64,000 bases of DNA from Oricola thermophila. Its GTDB lineage: Bacteria > Pseudomonadota > Alphaproteobacteria > Rhizobiales > Rhizobiaceae. A program made the position numbers and the translations under genes. The notes below the pieces were generated by a model. It had not been told where the DNA came from, did no database searches, and saw only the letters and a program-made list of their open reading frames with translations. This document shows, piece by piece, positions 25,601 to 32,829 of this stretch (position 1 is its first letter; each line of letters begins with the position of its first letter). Where the stretch lies: assembly GCF_013358405.1 (NCBI RefSeq), contig NZ_CP054836.1, positions 496,001-560,000 on the forward strand, read 5' to 3'.

Positions 25601-26308
25601 GGCTACCGCGTTTTCGGTTCCAAGCCCGGTTCCTACGGGGCGGGGCTGCAGGCGCTGATCGACGAGAAGGGCTGGGCCGACAGGGCGGACCTGGCGGAGG
25701 CCTATCTCGTGTGGGGCGGCTATGCCTATGGCGCGCAGGCGGAGGGCAGCGCCGAGCGCGGGCTGTTCGAGGAACGGCTGAAAGGCATTCAGGCAGTGGT
25801 TCAGAACCAGGACAACCGCGAGCACGACCTGCTGGATTCCGACGACTACTACCAGTTCGAGGGCGGGATGACGGCTGCGGTCGAGACGCTGAAGGGCGAA
25901 ATGCCGGTGGTCTATCACAATGACCATTCGCGGCCCGAACGCCCGGTGATCCGCACGCTGGAGGAGGAGATCGGCCGGGTGGTGCGGGCGCGGGTGGTCA
26001 ACCCGAAATGGATCGCCGGGGTGATGCGGCACGGCTACAAGGGCGCCTTCGAGATGGCGGCGACCGTGGACTACATGTTCGCCTTTGCCGCAACGACGGG
26101 AGCGGTGCGCGATCACCATTTCGAGGCGGTTTACCAGGCCTTTCTCGTGGACGAGACGGTGCGTGGCTTCATCGCCGAGAAAAACCCGGACGCGCTGCGC
26201 GAAATGGCCGACCGCCTGCGCGAGGCGATCGAGCGGGGACTGTGGACGCCGAAGAGCAATTCGGCGATGTTCGAGTTGAACGAGATGGCGGGAGCCGAAC
26301 ATGGGTGA
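22613..26308 (+). CDS. cobN: Cobaltochelatase subunit CobN
   Basis: 1231 residues, close to the usual 1240-1280, belonging to the CobN/BchH family. Landmarks are 'PNRDGRLANGVGLDTPAGTVEVL', given here only as a region (about 370-395), 'MGKHGNLEWLPGKALALS' and 'LKVLKRRILDLVRDIGLD' regions, and the C-terminal 'YQFEGGMTAAVETL'. With CobS and CobT (not in this window) it inserts cobalt into hydrogenobyrinic acid a,c-diamide using ATP. GGGAGA ribosome binding site precedes ATG 22613. It overlaps the GNAT gene by 8 bp. Confidence 0.95.
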   Translation: MHLLLAQKGTVSDGDGEAIDLGQTPGDICFLSAADTELASLAGAYRGEGPSLRLVNLLQLKHPMSVDTWVERTGRHAKLIVIRILGGAGYWPYGLEAIHAAAAEHGIRLAVLPGDDKPDPGLAAFCTLPTETCDRLWRFLVEGGAENARGFLDACGDVLAGREIEGAAAPLLKAGVFGTPTEGAAGTAAIVFYRALLQSGQMAPVEALARALSKRGLGVLPVFVSSLKDPVSAATVEALFDKHQPDVAINLTGFAVSAPGANRTPTVLEKGGAVVLQAVLAGSPREAWDASPQGLNARDLAMNVALPEVDGRVLSRAISFKSANAWDEATECNVVAHEPVGDRTEFVAELAARWVRLRRKPVADRRVAIVLANYPNRDGRLANGVGLDTPAGTVEVLRAMAREGFPVGEIPADGDALIEHMKKGPTNAASDAREIREAISLNQYRDFLATLPKAIQEQVAERWGAPENDPFFRDGVFALPLSRFGDTLVGIQPARGYNIDPKESYHSPDLVPPHGYIAFYAYMRTVAEVDAVVHMGKHGNLEWLPGKALALSETCWPEAVFGPLPHVYPFIVNDPGEGTQAKRRTSAVIIDHLTPPLTRAESYGPLKDLEALVDEYYEASGGDPRRLKVLKRRILDLVRDIGLDHDAGIAEDDETDAALEKLDAYLCDLKEMQIRDGLHIFGLAPEGRLLTDLVTALARVPRGLGDGADNSLQRAIADDLSLGFDPLDCAMGETWNGPRPEMLRAVSADPWRTAGDTVERIELLAAQLVGGEAECPSEWARTRTVLDGIDAVLRPSVEACGEAEIDGLMAALGGRFVEPGPSGAPTRGRPDVLPTGRNFYSVDSRAVPTETAWELGRKSAELLVTRHVQDHGEWPVSFGLTAWGTSNMRTGGDDIAQAMALIGAKPVWDGISRRVTGFEIMPVAKLGRPRVDVTLRISGFFRDAFPEQIALFDRAVRAVGALEEDETDNPIAARIRAEAARLVEQGEDPETAARRAGYRVFGSKPGSYGAGLQALIDEKGWADRADLAEAYLVWGGYAYGAQAEGSAERGLFEERLKGIQAVVQNQDNREHDLLDSDDYYQFEGGMTAAVETLKGEMPVVYHNDHSRPERPVIRTLEEEIGRVVRARVVNPKWIAGVMRHGYKGAFEMAATVDYMFAFAATTGAVRDHHFEAVYQAFLVDETVRGFIAEKNPDALREMADRLREAIERGLWTPKSNSAMFELNEMAGAEHG

Positions 26309-26720
26309 TGTCACAATCGAGGCCGGGACGGGCACGGCGCTGAACGAAACGCTGGAAGCTCTCCTGAATTCCCATGCGGAAGATGCCGGGCTCCCGTTTG
26401 TCGTCGACAATTTCTACTGGAAGGCGACGGAAAGCAGCGGAGACGTCATCGGCGGCCTTTCGGCCAAGACGATGCTCGGCTGGCTCTATGTCGAGCTTCT
26501 GGCGCTCGCCCCGAATGCGCGTGGCAGTGGTGTCGGCGCAAAGCTGTTGGAAAGGGCAGAAGCCCATGCGCGGGACCTGGGGCTGGCGGGCGTCTATCTC
26601 GATACCTACGAGTTCCAGGCGCCGGGATTTTATGCCAAGTGCGGTTACACGGAAATCGGCCGGTTGCCTGCGGCGGATGGTGCGCCGCAGCGCATCTGGT
26701 ATGCCAAACCACTGGCCTGA
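26301..26720 (+). CDS. GNAT-family N-acetyltransferase
   Basis: 139 residues with the acetyl-CoA pyrophosphate loop (V-x-x-x-x-R-G-x-G-x-G form: 'LAPNARGSGVGAKLL') at about 68-82 and the C-terminal 'YEFQAPGFYAKCGY' strand-helix. It is translationally coupled within the cobN-cobO operon (8-bp overlap with cobN, 12 bp before cobO). The substrate is unknown; no cobalamin step requires acetylation, so it may be a passenger or act on a pathway protein. Confidence 0.85.
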   Translation: MGDVTIEAGTGTALNETLEALLNSHAEDAGLPFVVDNFYWKATESSGDVIGGLSAKTMLGWLYVELLALAPNARGSGVGAKLLERAEAHARDLGLAGVYLDTYEFQAPGFYAKCGYTEIGRLPAADGAPQRIWYAKPLA

Positions 26721-26732
26721 AGGAGACGGGCG

Positions 26733-27359
26733 ATGAACGACGAGACGAAGCCGGCAATCGACAGCGAGCGCCATGCCGCCAAGATGGCCAAGAAGAAGGC
26801 CGCGCGCGACAAGATCATGGCCACCAAGACCGACGAGAAGGGCCTGATCATTGTCCATACCGGCAAGGGCAAGGGCAAGTCGACCGCGGCCTTCGGGATG
26901 ATCTTCCGGCATATCGCGCATGGCCGGAAATGCGCCGTGGTGCAGTTCATCAAGGGCGGCATGGAGACCGGGGAGCGCAACCTGATCAAGGAGCGCTTCG
27001 CCGACATCTGCTCCTTCTACACGATGGGCGAGGGGTTCACCTGGGAAACGCAAAACCGCGAACGCGATATCGCGATGGCGCAGGCGGCATGGGAAAAGGC
27101 CAAGGAACTGATCCGCGACGAGACCAACACCATGGTCCTGCTCGACGAGATCAACATCGCGATCCGCTACGACTATCTGGATGTCAACGAGGTGGTCGAG
27201 TTCCTGAAAACCGAAAAGCCTTACATGACGCACGTGGTGCTGACAGGCCGCAACGCGGCGGAGGAACTGATCGAGGTGGCCGACCTCGTGACCGAAATGG
27301 AACTGGTCAAGCATCCCTTCCGCTCCGGTATCAAGGCGCAGATCGGCGTCGAATACTGA
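26733..27359 (+). CDS. cobO: Cob(I)yrinic acid a,c-diamide adenosyltransferase CobO
   Basis: 208 residues of the CobA/CobO/BtuR family with the P-loop GKGKGKST at 44-51 and the 'LLDEINIAIRYDYL' segment that binds the corrinoid. It attaches the adenosyl group to cobalt. A charged Lys-rich N-terminus precedes the ATP site, as in other CobO proteins. Third gene of the cobN unit; a weak terminator follows. Confidence 0.95.
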   Translation: MNDETKPAIDSERHAAKMAKKKAARDKIMATKTDEKGLIIVHTGKGKGKSTAAFGMIFRHIAHGRKCAVVQFIKGGMETGERNLIKERFADICSFYTMGEGFTWETQNRERDIAMAQAAWEKAKELIRDETNTMVLLDEINIAIRYDYLDVNEVVEFLKTEKPYMTHVVLTGRNAAEELIEVADLVTEMELVKHPFRSGIKAQIGVEY

Positions 27360-27411
27360 GACTGCAGGCCAGGTCCCGTTTCGTCCGGCCGCGGTCGCGC
27401 GCGGCTGCCTT

Positions 27412-27436
27412 GTTTGCCGGTAGCAAACGCGTTTTT
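27412..27436 (+). terminator. Probable intrinsic terminator after cobO
   Basis: GTTTGC (27412-27417) and GCAAAC (27423-27428) form a stem with loop CGGTA; the T-run TTTTT (27432-27436) follows 3 bp later. Short stem, so moderate strength. Confidence 0.5.
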
Positions 27437-27510
27437 CCGGTTGCAATCGAGCGACCGGGATTCCAGTCTCGCCCTGCCTGATCAACTGCCGCAGGGAAGG
27501 AAAGGCGAAG

Positions 27511-28779
27511 GTGTCAGACCGGAAAGATGTACTCGTCCTTGGCGCGGGCATGGCGGGGGTCGCAACAGCGATTCATCTGCTCAAGCGCGGCTGCGCCGTC
27601 ACGCTGGTCGACCGGCGCGGGCCGGGCGAGGAAACCAGTTTCGGCAATGCCGGAATAATCCAGCGCGAAGGCATTCATCCCTACCTGTTTCCGCGCGACC
27701 TGCGGTCGGTCGTGGAGGTGGCGCTGAAGTTGCGCACCGATGCCGACTACCAGATATCGTCGCTTCCGGCGGTGGCGCCGTTCCTGTGGCGCTATTTCCT
27801 GGCATCGAACCGGGAAACCGCACGGCGGACGCTTGCCGCGAACATACCGATATTCGCGCACTGCCTGGAGGCACACCAGGCGTTGATGGAGGAGGCCGGT
27901 TCGTCCGACCTCGTGGCAAAGCGCGGCTGGATCCGGCTTTTCCGCAACGGGGACCCGATTCCCGAGGCGGAGGCGGAAGCCCGCGAACTGCGCGACCTGG
28001 GACTCGACGCGGGCATGGTTTCCATGGAGGAACTTGCCTCTCTCGAGCCGGACCTGGATACCACTCGCCTGGAAGGTGCGTTGCACTACCGCGATCCGTG
28101 GACCTGCCGCGACCCGGGCGCCCTGGTCAAGTCCTACGCGGCATTGTTCGAGAAGCTGGGCGGGACATTCATCCGCGCCGAGATCACCGGCATCACGAGG
28201 CGCGCGGGCAAGTGGGTGGTGACGACCAACGGACCCGAACTTTCCACGGAACTCGTCGCGGTCACGCTCGGGCCCTGGTCGAAACGGTTGCTGGACGAGG
28301 CGGGTCTCAAGCTGCCTATGGGCGTCAAGCGCGGCTATCATCAGCATTTCGCACCGTCCGGGAATGCCCGGCTCACGCGGCCCGTGCTCGACACTGAATA
28401 CGGTTTCGTCCTGGCGCCGATGGAGCGCGGCATCAGGCTGACAAGCGGCGCGGAATTCGCGCGCCAGGATGCGCCGAAGACGCCGAACCAGTTGCGCCGC
28501 ATCCTGCCGAAGGCGCGCGAACTCTTCCCGCTAGGCGACAGCGTCGACGAGGAACCCTGGCTCGGCGCGCGGCCGGTCTTCCCGGACATGCTGCCGGTCA
28601 TAGGCGAGGCGCCGGGCATGCCCGGCCTGTGGCTGCATTTCGGCCATGCCCATCATGGTTTCACGCTGGGTCCGGCGACGGGCCAACTGACGGCGCAGCT
28701 GATGACGGGCGAGACGCCATATTGCGATCCGGCACCCTATAGCGCGCTGCGTTTCATGCGAGGTCAGGGCGGCAGGTGA
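27511..28779 (+). CDS. FAD-dependent oxidoreductase, DadA-like (D-amino acid dehydrogenase family)
   Basis: 422 residues with the Rossmann FAD motif GAGMAGVATA at about 10-19 and the DAO-type C-terminus ('HHGFTLGPATGQLTAQL'). GTG start at 27511 chosen because of the AAGGAAAGG ribosome binding site just upstream. Such enzymes oxidise D-amino acids or N-methyl amino acids and pass electrons to the respiratory chain. No substrate-defining neighbour is present, so specificity is open. Separate transcription unit from cobO. Confidence 0.85.
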   Translation: MSDRKDVLVLGAGMAGVATAIHLLKRGCAVTLVDRRGPGEETSFGNAGIIQREGIHPYLFPRDLRSVVEVALKLRTDADYQISSLPAVAPFLWRYFLASNRETARRTLAANIPIFAHCLEAHQALMEEAGSSDLVAKRGWIRLFRNGDPIPEAEAEARELRDLGLDAGMVSMEELASLEPDLDTTRLEGALHYRDPWTCRDPGALVKSYAALFEKLGGTFIRAEITGITRRAGKWVVTTNGPELSTELVAVTLGPWSKRLLDEAGLKLPMGVKRGYHQHFAPSGNARLTRPVLDTEYGFVLAPMERGIRLTSGAEFARQDAPKTPNQLRRILPKARELFPLGDSVDEEPWLGARPVFPDMLPVIGEAPGMPGLWLHFGHAHHGFTLGPATGQLTAQLMTGETPYCDPAPYSALRFMRGQGGR

Positions 28780-28908
28780 GGCCGTTTCCCGGCGCAGAGG
28801 CGCCACGGCATGAATGCGCGAAATTGCGGGGGAAATCTTAACCGGACGGTGACCGTGGTCGCGTACCGTCGATTCCAGCGAACCTCATTCGCCGGGACCC
28901 TAGCGGAC

Positions 28909-29892
28909 ATGAACTTTGTATCTCGAATGAAGAGATCCGGTCTCGAAACGGCGAGCGAGGCCACGCTGGTGTTCGGCGAGTTCCCGCGACTGGACCCCGA
29001 GGTTCTGATAACCGGTCTCGCTCCCTTCCTGAATGGCACACCGGTCATTCCGCTCAACGATGAAGCGGCCGACGGAACGGGCTGTATCAAGCTGCAAACA
29101 CGCGGATGCATCGTCACCGTCACTGCAGGCAGGCGCATCAGGAAAGTATCGGCCTGTTTCGAGGCGCTCGACTGGCCGATGCTGCACAGGACATTTCCCG
29201 ATGCCGAGAGCGTCCTGCGCGCCCATGACGCGCAGGTGGTCTTGCGCGTCGAGACCGAATACGACGCAGTGGCCAAGGGACTTGGCATGCGATCCGCGAA
29301 TACAAGCTACGGTCGAAATCTCCTGGCCGGCCAGGCAACCGCCGCCATATGCAGCATCGCCATGCCGGCTGCGATCCACTGGAAGGGCTGCGAGATGCTG
29401 TACAGGCCCGACATGTTCCTGAGGGCCATGGAGGCGGAACCTGTCGCCTTGTTCGTGCGCGTGACGCCATTTTCCTCCAACCGGCAAATTGAGGGCGTGC
29501 GTGCCATCGGAGCGTCGACGCGCGGTGCGTTCGATCTGCTCGGAAAGGAAGTCGTGCTCGAGGAAGCGCCTGTTCCGGTCGACTGGGTCATGCGCACCCT
29601 GCACGGTTTCATTGCCCACTGTCAGAACAATGGTGGCTATCCGGCGCACCAGGCGACCTATGCGACGCCGGATGGCGACGCGATCGTCGTCAGGCATCTC
29701 ACGTCCACACCGGATATCCCGGAAGACCATATCTCGCTGGAGGTACGCCGGGCGGTCGAACCGGGCTACGAGGCCGCTTCTTCGCGCGGTTTCGATGTCC
29801 AGCCCAAGGTGGCCAGGCCGGCGTGGGACGGAAAGGAACGTCGCACAAGGCCGGCCACCGCCAAACCGTTCGGCCGGCGCGGGCTGCGCTAG
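28909..29892 (+). CDS. Hypothetical protein, possibly DUF4261-like, 327 aa
   Basis: I do not recognise this with certainty. The middle part contains 'HWKGCEMLYRPDMFLRAM' followed by 'LFVRVTPFS', an arrangement reminiscent of DUF4261, a family of unknown function. No signal peptide or membrane segment; C-terminus is basic and Pro/Arg-rich. The start at 28909 (MNFVSRMKRSG) is preferred; an earlier ATG (28810) gives an unconvincing leader, and ATG 28927 is also possible. No clear ribosome binding site. Its stop overlaps that of the convergent exporter gene by 4 bp. Confidence 0.6.
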   Translation: MNFVSRMKRSGLETASEATLVFGEFPRLDPEVLITGLAPFLNGTPVIPLNDEAADGTGCIKLQTRGCIVTVTAGRRIRKVSACFEALDWPMLHRTFPDAESVLRAHDAQVVLRVETEYDAVAKGLGMRSANTSYGRNLLAGQATAAICSIAMPAAIHWKGCEMLYRPDMFLRAMEAEPVALFVRVTPFSSNRQIEGVRAIGASTRGAFDLLGKEVVLEEAPVPVDWVMRTLHGFIAHCQNNGGYPAHQATYATPDGDAIVVRHLTSTPDIPEDHISLEVRRAVEPGYEAASSRGFDVQPKVARPAWDGKERRTRPATAKPFGRRGLR

Positions 29893-30674
29893 AATCCGAT
29901 CCAGACTCGCAGCGGGTGGGCGGGATCGCTCGCCAGTTTCGCGGCGAGCGCCAGACAGACGATCACCAGCAACGGCCTAATCACCCGGGCGCCGCCTTTC
30001 ATGGCGACGCGGGAACCGAGATTCGCGCCGGCGAATTGCGCCGCGCCCATGAGCAGGCCGGCTTTCCAGTAGACCGCTCCCGCGACGGCAAACAGGACGA
30101 GGCCTCCGACATTGGAGGCGAGGTTCAGGAGTTTCGTGTGCGCCGTCGCCTTCAGCAATCCGAAGCCGGCGAGCGCGACAAAGGCGAGCATGAAGAAGGA
30201 GCCTGTCCCGGGTCCGAACAGGCCGTCATAGTAGCCGATCAATGGCGGTATCGTCATGGAGAACAGGGCCGGGCGCATTCGCTCGGCGCGGTCGATATCG
30301 TCGAGGCCGGGGCGCAACAGGAAATAGGCCGCAATGGCGACAAGCAACAGAGGCAGCACCGCGCCGAAGATTTCGCCCGGCAGGATTGTTGCGGTCAGCG
30401 CGCCAAGGATCGAGCCGGCGAAGGCGAGAACGGCCGGGAGAATCTGCTGAGCGAGCCGGACATGACCGTTGCGGGCGTAGCTCCATGTGGCCGACGCCGC
30501 GCCGAACATGCCCTGAAGCTTGTTGGTGCCGAGCGCGGTAACGGGCGGCGCCCCGGCGAGCAGCAGCGCCGGGATGGTGATCAGGCCGCCGCCGCCGGCA
30601 ATCGAATCGACAAAGCCGGCCGCGAATGCGGCGATGACCAGAAGGGCGACGATGTCGGGGGCGAGTTCGAACAT
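29889..30674 (-). CDS. TauE/SafE (TSUP) family membrane transporter
   Basis: 261 residues with about eight membrane helices in two similar halves and the family motif 'GGGLITIPALLLAG' in the first re-entrant region and 'GPGTGSFFMLAFV' in the second. TSUP proteins export sulfite, sulfoacetate or related organic sulfur anions. No sulfur-metabolism gene is adjacent. AGGA precedes the ATG; divergent from the TerB-like gene. Confidence 0.88.
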   Translation of the reverse strand: MFELAPDIVALLVIAAFAAGFVDSIAGGGGLITIPALLLAGAPPVTALGTNKLQGMFGAASATWSYARNGHVRLAQQILPAVLAFAGSILGALTATILPGEIFGAVLPLLLVAIAAYFLLRPGLDDIDRAERMRPALFSMTIPPLIGYYDGLFGPGTGSFFMLAFVALAGFGLLKATAHTKLLNLASNVGGLVLFAVAGAVYWKAGLLMGAAQFAGANLGSRVAMKGGARVIRPLLVIVCLALAAKLASDPAHPLRVWIGF

Positions 30675-30763
30675 TATGCGTATCCTCGGCCGCTAGATCA
30701 CAGGGACGCGATTTGCGCAAGCGCCGACTCGCTATAGTGTCGGGAGAAACGGAGACGAATTCG

Positions 30764-31192
30764 ATGGTCTTTGCCTGGCTGGATGCCCTGAAATCGCGGC
30801 TGGAGAATGAGCGGATGGCCCGGATCGTCGCCGACGATCCGGCCATGACTGCCGAACTGCTGCTGTTGTTCCGTGTCATTCTCGCCGATGGTGCGGTGGA
30901 ACAGAGCGAACTCGACACGTTCAAGCGGATATGTCGCGACGGGTTCGGCCTCGATCCGGATGCCATGGAAGGTGTCTACCGGTACCTGCAGGACTTCGCC
31001 TACGAGACCTCGGCCGAACAGGCCGCGGCGGTGTTCAAGAACTTTCCGCAGGAGCGCCGGCAGGCCTTGCTGGATCACATGATCGCCATCGTGCAGGCGG
31101 ACAAGGAAATCGACATTCGCGAGGAGCGCTTCCTGACGCGCGTTGCCGACATGCTCGGATTCGACATAAAGCAGGTCTCGAAGTCCGGGTGA
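30764..31192 (+). CDS. TerB-like tellurite resistance family protein
   Basis: 142 residues, all-helical, with the TerB (DjlA-N) core 'LLFRVILADGAVEQSELDTF' region at about 33-52 and an acidic 'IVQADKEIDIREERFL' near the end, both likely metal-binding. The start at 30764 follows GGAGA by 9 nt; a TTG 51 bp upstream is less likely. A -10-like TATAGT lies at 30733-30738. The family is found widely and its role is not defined; tellurite resistance itself is not implied. Confidence 0.8.
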   Translation: MVFAWLDALKSRLENERMARIVADDPAMTAELLLLFRVILADGAVEQSELDTFKRICRDGFGLDPDAMEGVYRYLQDFAYETSAEQAAAVFKNFPQERRQALLDHMIAIVQADKEIDIREERFLTRVADMLGFDIKQVSKSG

Positions 31193-31245
31193 GGCCGCGG
31201 CGGATACGACCGTCGCATTTTCTCTCCGCAACGTCGCGCTGTGAA

Positions 31246-31274
31246 TTGACCGGGCGCAGCCGGATGCCTAGTGT
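31246..31274 (+). promoter_or_regulatory. Putative promoter of the DUF6732-cbiX-cob operon
   Basis: TTGACC (31246-31251) and TAGTGT (31269-31274) are 17 bp apart. The predicted start near 31281 lies only a few bases before the structured leader, so the RNA element would form the very 5' end of the transcript. Confidence 0.55.
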
Positions 31275-31286
31275 GCCAGCCGTTAT

Positions 31287-31435
31287 CGGCAGTGCCCCGA
31301 ACAGTCCGGGGCCGGAAAGGTGTCAATTGCAGCCGACCCAACCAGGGGGCGTCGCAATCGAACTGCCGCAAGGTCCGGACGCCCGCCCGCGGGCGCGCGG
31401 CGCATTGGCGATAACCACAATGCGGACCTTGAGGA
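31287..31435 (+). ncRNA. Structured 5' leader of the cbiX operon: candidate riboswitch without B12 box
   Basis: Two consecutive folded domains. Domain A: closing stem CGGCAGT (31287-31293) with ACTGCCG (31362-31368); inside it, hairpin GCCCCG/CGGGGC (31294-31299, 31307-31312) and a compound hairpin ATTGC/GCAAT (31326-31330, 31354-31358) topped by GCC-GA-CCC-AACCA-GGG-GGC. Domain B: 9-bp stem CAAGGTCCG (31369-31377) with CGGACCTTG (31423-31431), enclosing CGCCC/GGGCG and CATTG/CAATG hairpins. The 3' strand touches the ribosome binding site GAGGA (31431-31435). The loop unit GACCCAACCAGGG is identical in the canonical riboswitch at 20188-20389. No B12 box or GCCACTG core is seen. Confidence 0.55.
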
Positions 31436-31443
31436 CGAAGACC

Positions 31444-31692
31444 ATGAAAACTGCCATCCGGGTGCCGGCTTTCGGTGCATTCCTGCTGATTTCGTCTCCA
31501 GCCCATGCCCATTTCGGCCATGTCGGCGAGGTGGCGGGCCATAGCCATTGGATCGGCCTGGCTGCTGCCGGTGCGGCGACAGCGATCGCGATCGCGGTCT
31601 CCGCGCTCGGAAGGAAGAAGGACGCGCAAGCCGAGGATGTCGAGACCGATTCCGAGGACAGCGCGGGCGACGAAACGCCTGCAGAGGCGTAG
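31444..31692 (+). CDS. DUF6732-type small membrane protein
   Basis: 82 residues: signal-like N-terminal hydrophobic stretch (cleavage likely at AHA), a His-rich segment (HFGHVGEVAGHSH), one membrane helix (about 36-56) and an acidic Asp/Glu-rich tail. Proteins of this type recur at the start of cob gene sets in alphaproteobacteria, placed next to cbiX. The His and acid clusters suggest metal (cobalt) contact, but no function is proven. 3 bp before cbiX; first gene after the structured leader. Confidence 0.7.
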   Translation: MKTAIRVPAFGAFLLISSPAHAHFGHVGEVAGHSHWIGLAAAGAATAIAIAVSALGRKKDAQAEDVETDSEDSAGDETPAEA

Positions 31693-31695
31693 GAC

Positions 31696-32826
31696 ATGGC
31701 TATCGGATCAACCGGCGGGACGCGCTACGGAATCATGGTGTGCGGCCACGGCAGCCGCAACCAGAACGCAGTCGGGGAGTTCTCGAAGCTCGCCACCAGG
31801 CTGCGCGAGCGCTTTCCGCAATGGCCGGTGGAGTACGGCTATCTCGAATTCGCCAATCCCGTCCTGCACAAGGGGCTGGACGCGTTGAAGGCAAAGGGCG
31901 TGGACCGCATCCTCGCCGTGCCGGGCATGCTTTTTGCGGCCGGGCATGCAAAGAACGACATCCCGTCGGTGCTGAACAGCTACCAGGCGAAAAATCCCGA
32001 CGTCAGAATCGATTACGGGCGAGAGCTCGGAATCGACCTTAAGATGATCCGTGCCGCCGGCGAGCGGGTGCGCGAGGCGCTTGCCGCCTGCGAGACCGAC
32101 GTGCCGATGGAAGAGACCATGCTGGTCGTGGTCGGGCGCGGCGCATCGGACCCGGACGCCAATTCCAATGTCGCCAAGGTCATGCGCATGCTGTGGGAAG
32201 GCATGGGTTTCGGCTGGGGCGAGACGGCCTATTCTGGCGTGACGTTCCCGCTGGTCAAGCCGGCGCTGGAGCATGCCGCCAAGCTCGGCTACCGGCGCAT
32301 CGTGGTGTTTCCCTATTTCCTGTTCACCGGCGTGCTGGTCAAACGCATCTATGCGCAGACCGACGAGGTGGCGGAGGCGCATCCGGATATCGAGTTCGTC
32401 AAGGCGCCCTATCTCAACGACCATGACTTGGTGATCGAGGCATTCGTCGACCGCGTGGGGGAGATCCTCGAAGGCGCGAACAACATGAACTGCCAGATGT
32501 GCAAGTATCGCGAGCAGGTGCTCGGCTTCGAAGCGGAGGTCGGGCAGGCGCAGGAAAGCCATCACCACCATGTCGAGGGCGTCGGCGGCGCTCCGGAAAA
32601 CTGCCCCTGCAACGGCGATTGCGACGGGCGGTGCCGTGACGAGGACTTCTGCAGGGAGCATGGCATCGAATGGACGCCGGTGCATTCGCACGCGCACGAC
32701 CACGAACATCATCACGGTCATGACCATGACCATGACCATGACCACGGTCATCATCACCACCACCATCCCTATCCGCATGCCGATCACCCGCTCGGGCCGA
32801 AGAGCATGGAGAAGGGCAAGGGCTGA
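31696..32826 (+). CDS. cbiX: Sirohydrochlorin cobaltochelatase CbiX (long form, His-rich tail)
   Basis: 376 residues: two homologous CbiX halves (about 10-130 and 135-265) with metal/tetrapyrrole His18 (GHGS) and His84 (AGHA), then a Cys-rich segment with MNCQMCKYREQ and CPCNGDCDGRC near 265-320 and a His/Asp repeat tail (HAHDHEHHHGHDHDHD...). CbiX puts cobalt into sirohydrochlorin at the start of the early-cobalt route. The tail probably binds and stores cobalt or holds an iron-sulfur or zinc site. Sits with cobH 3 bp later. Confidence 0.93.
   Translation: MAIGSTGGTRYGIMVCGHGSRNQNAVGEFSKLATRLRERFPQWPVEYGYLEFANPVLHKGLDALKAKGVDRILAVPGMLFAAGHAKNDIPSVLNSYQAKNPDVRIDYGRELGIDLKMIRAAGERVREALAACETDVPMEETMLVVVGRGASDPDANSNVAKVMRMLWEGMGFGWGETAYSGVTFPLVKPALEHAAKLGYRRIVVFPYFLFTGVLVKRIYAQTDEVAEAHPDIEFVKAPYLNDHDLVIEAFVDRVGEILEGANNMNCQMCKYREQVLGFEAEVGQAQESHHHHVEGVGGAPENCPCNGDCDGRCRDEDFCREHGIEWTPVHSHAHDHEHHHGHDHDHDHDHGHHHHHHPYPHADHPLGPKSMEKGKG
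32722..32745 (+). repeat. Hexamer tandem repeat in the cbiX tail
   Basis: GACCAT is repeated three times and followed by GACCAC, encoding alternating Asp-His. Its length may vary between strains through slippage without a frameshift. Confidence 0.7.
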
Positions 32827-32829
32827 GCG

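Noticed and set aside
22577..26410. Very long open frame on the minus strand opposite cobN
   Set aside because: It is an antisense shadow of high-GC coding sequence; the plus frame has clear CobN motifs and the antisense protein is Arg/His-rich low complexity.
32700..32770. His-rich repeat as a sequencing artefact or microsatellite outside a gene
   Set aside because: It is in frame with CbiX and such His-rich tails are common in the long CbiX form.
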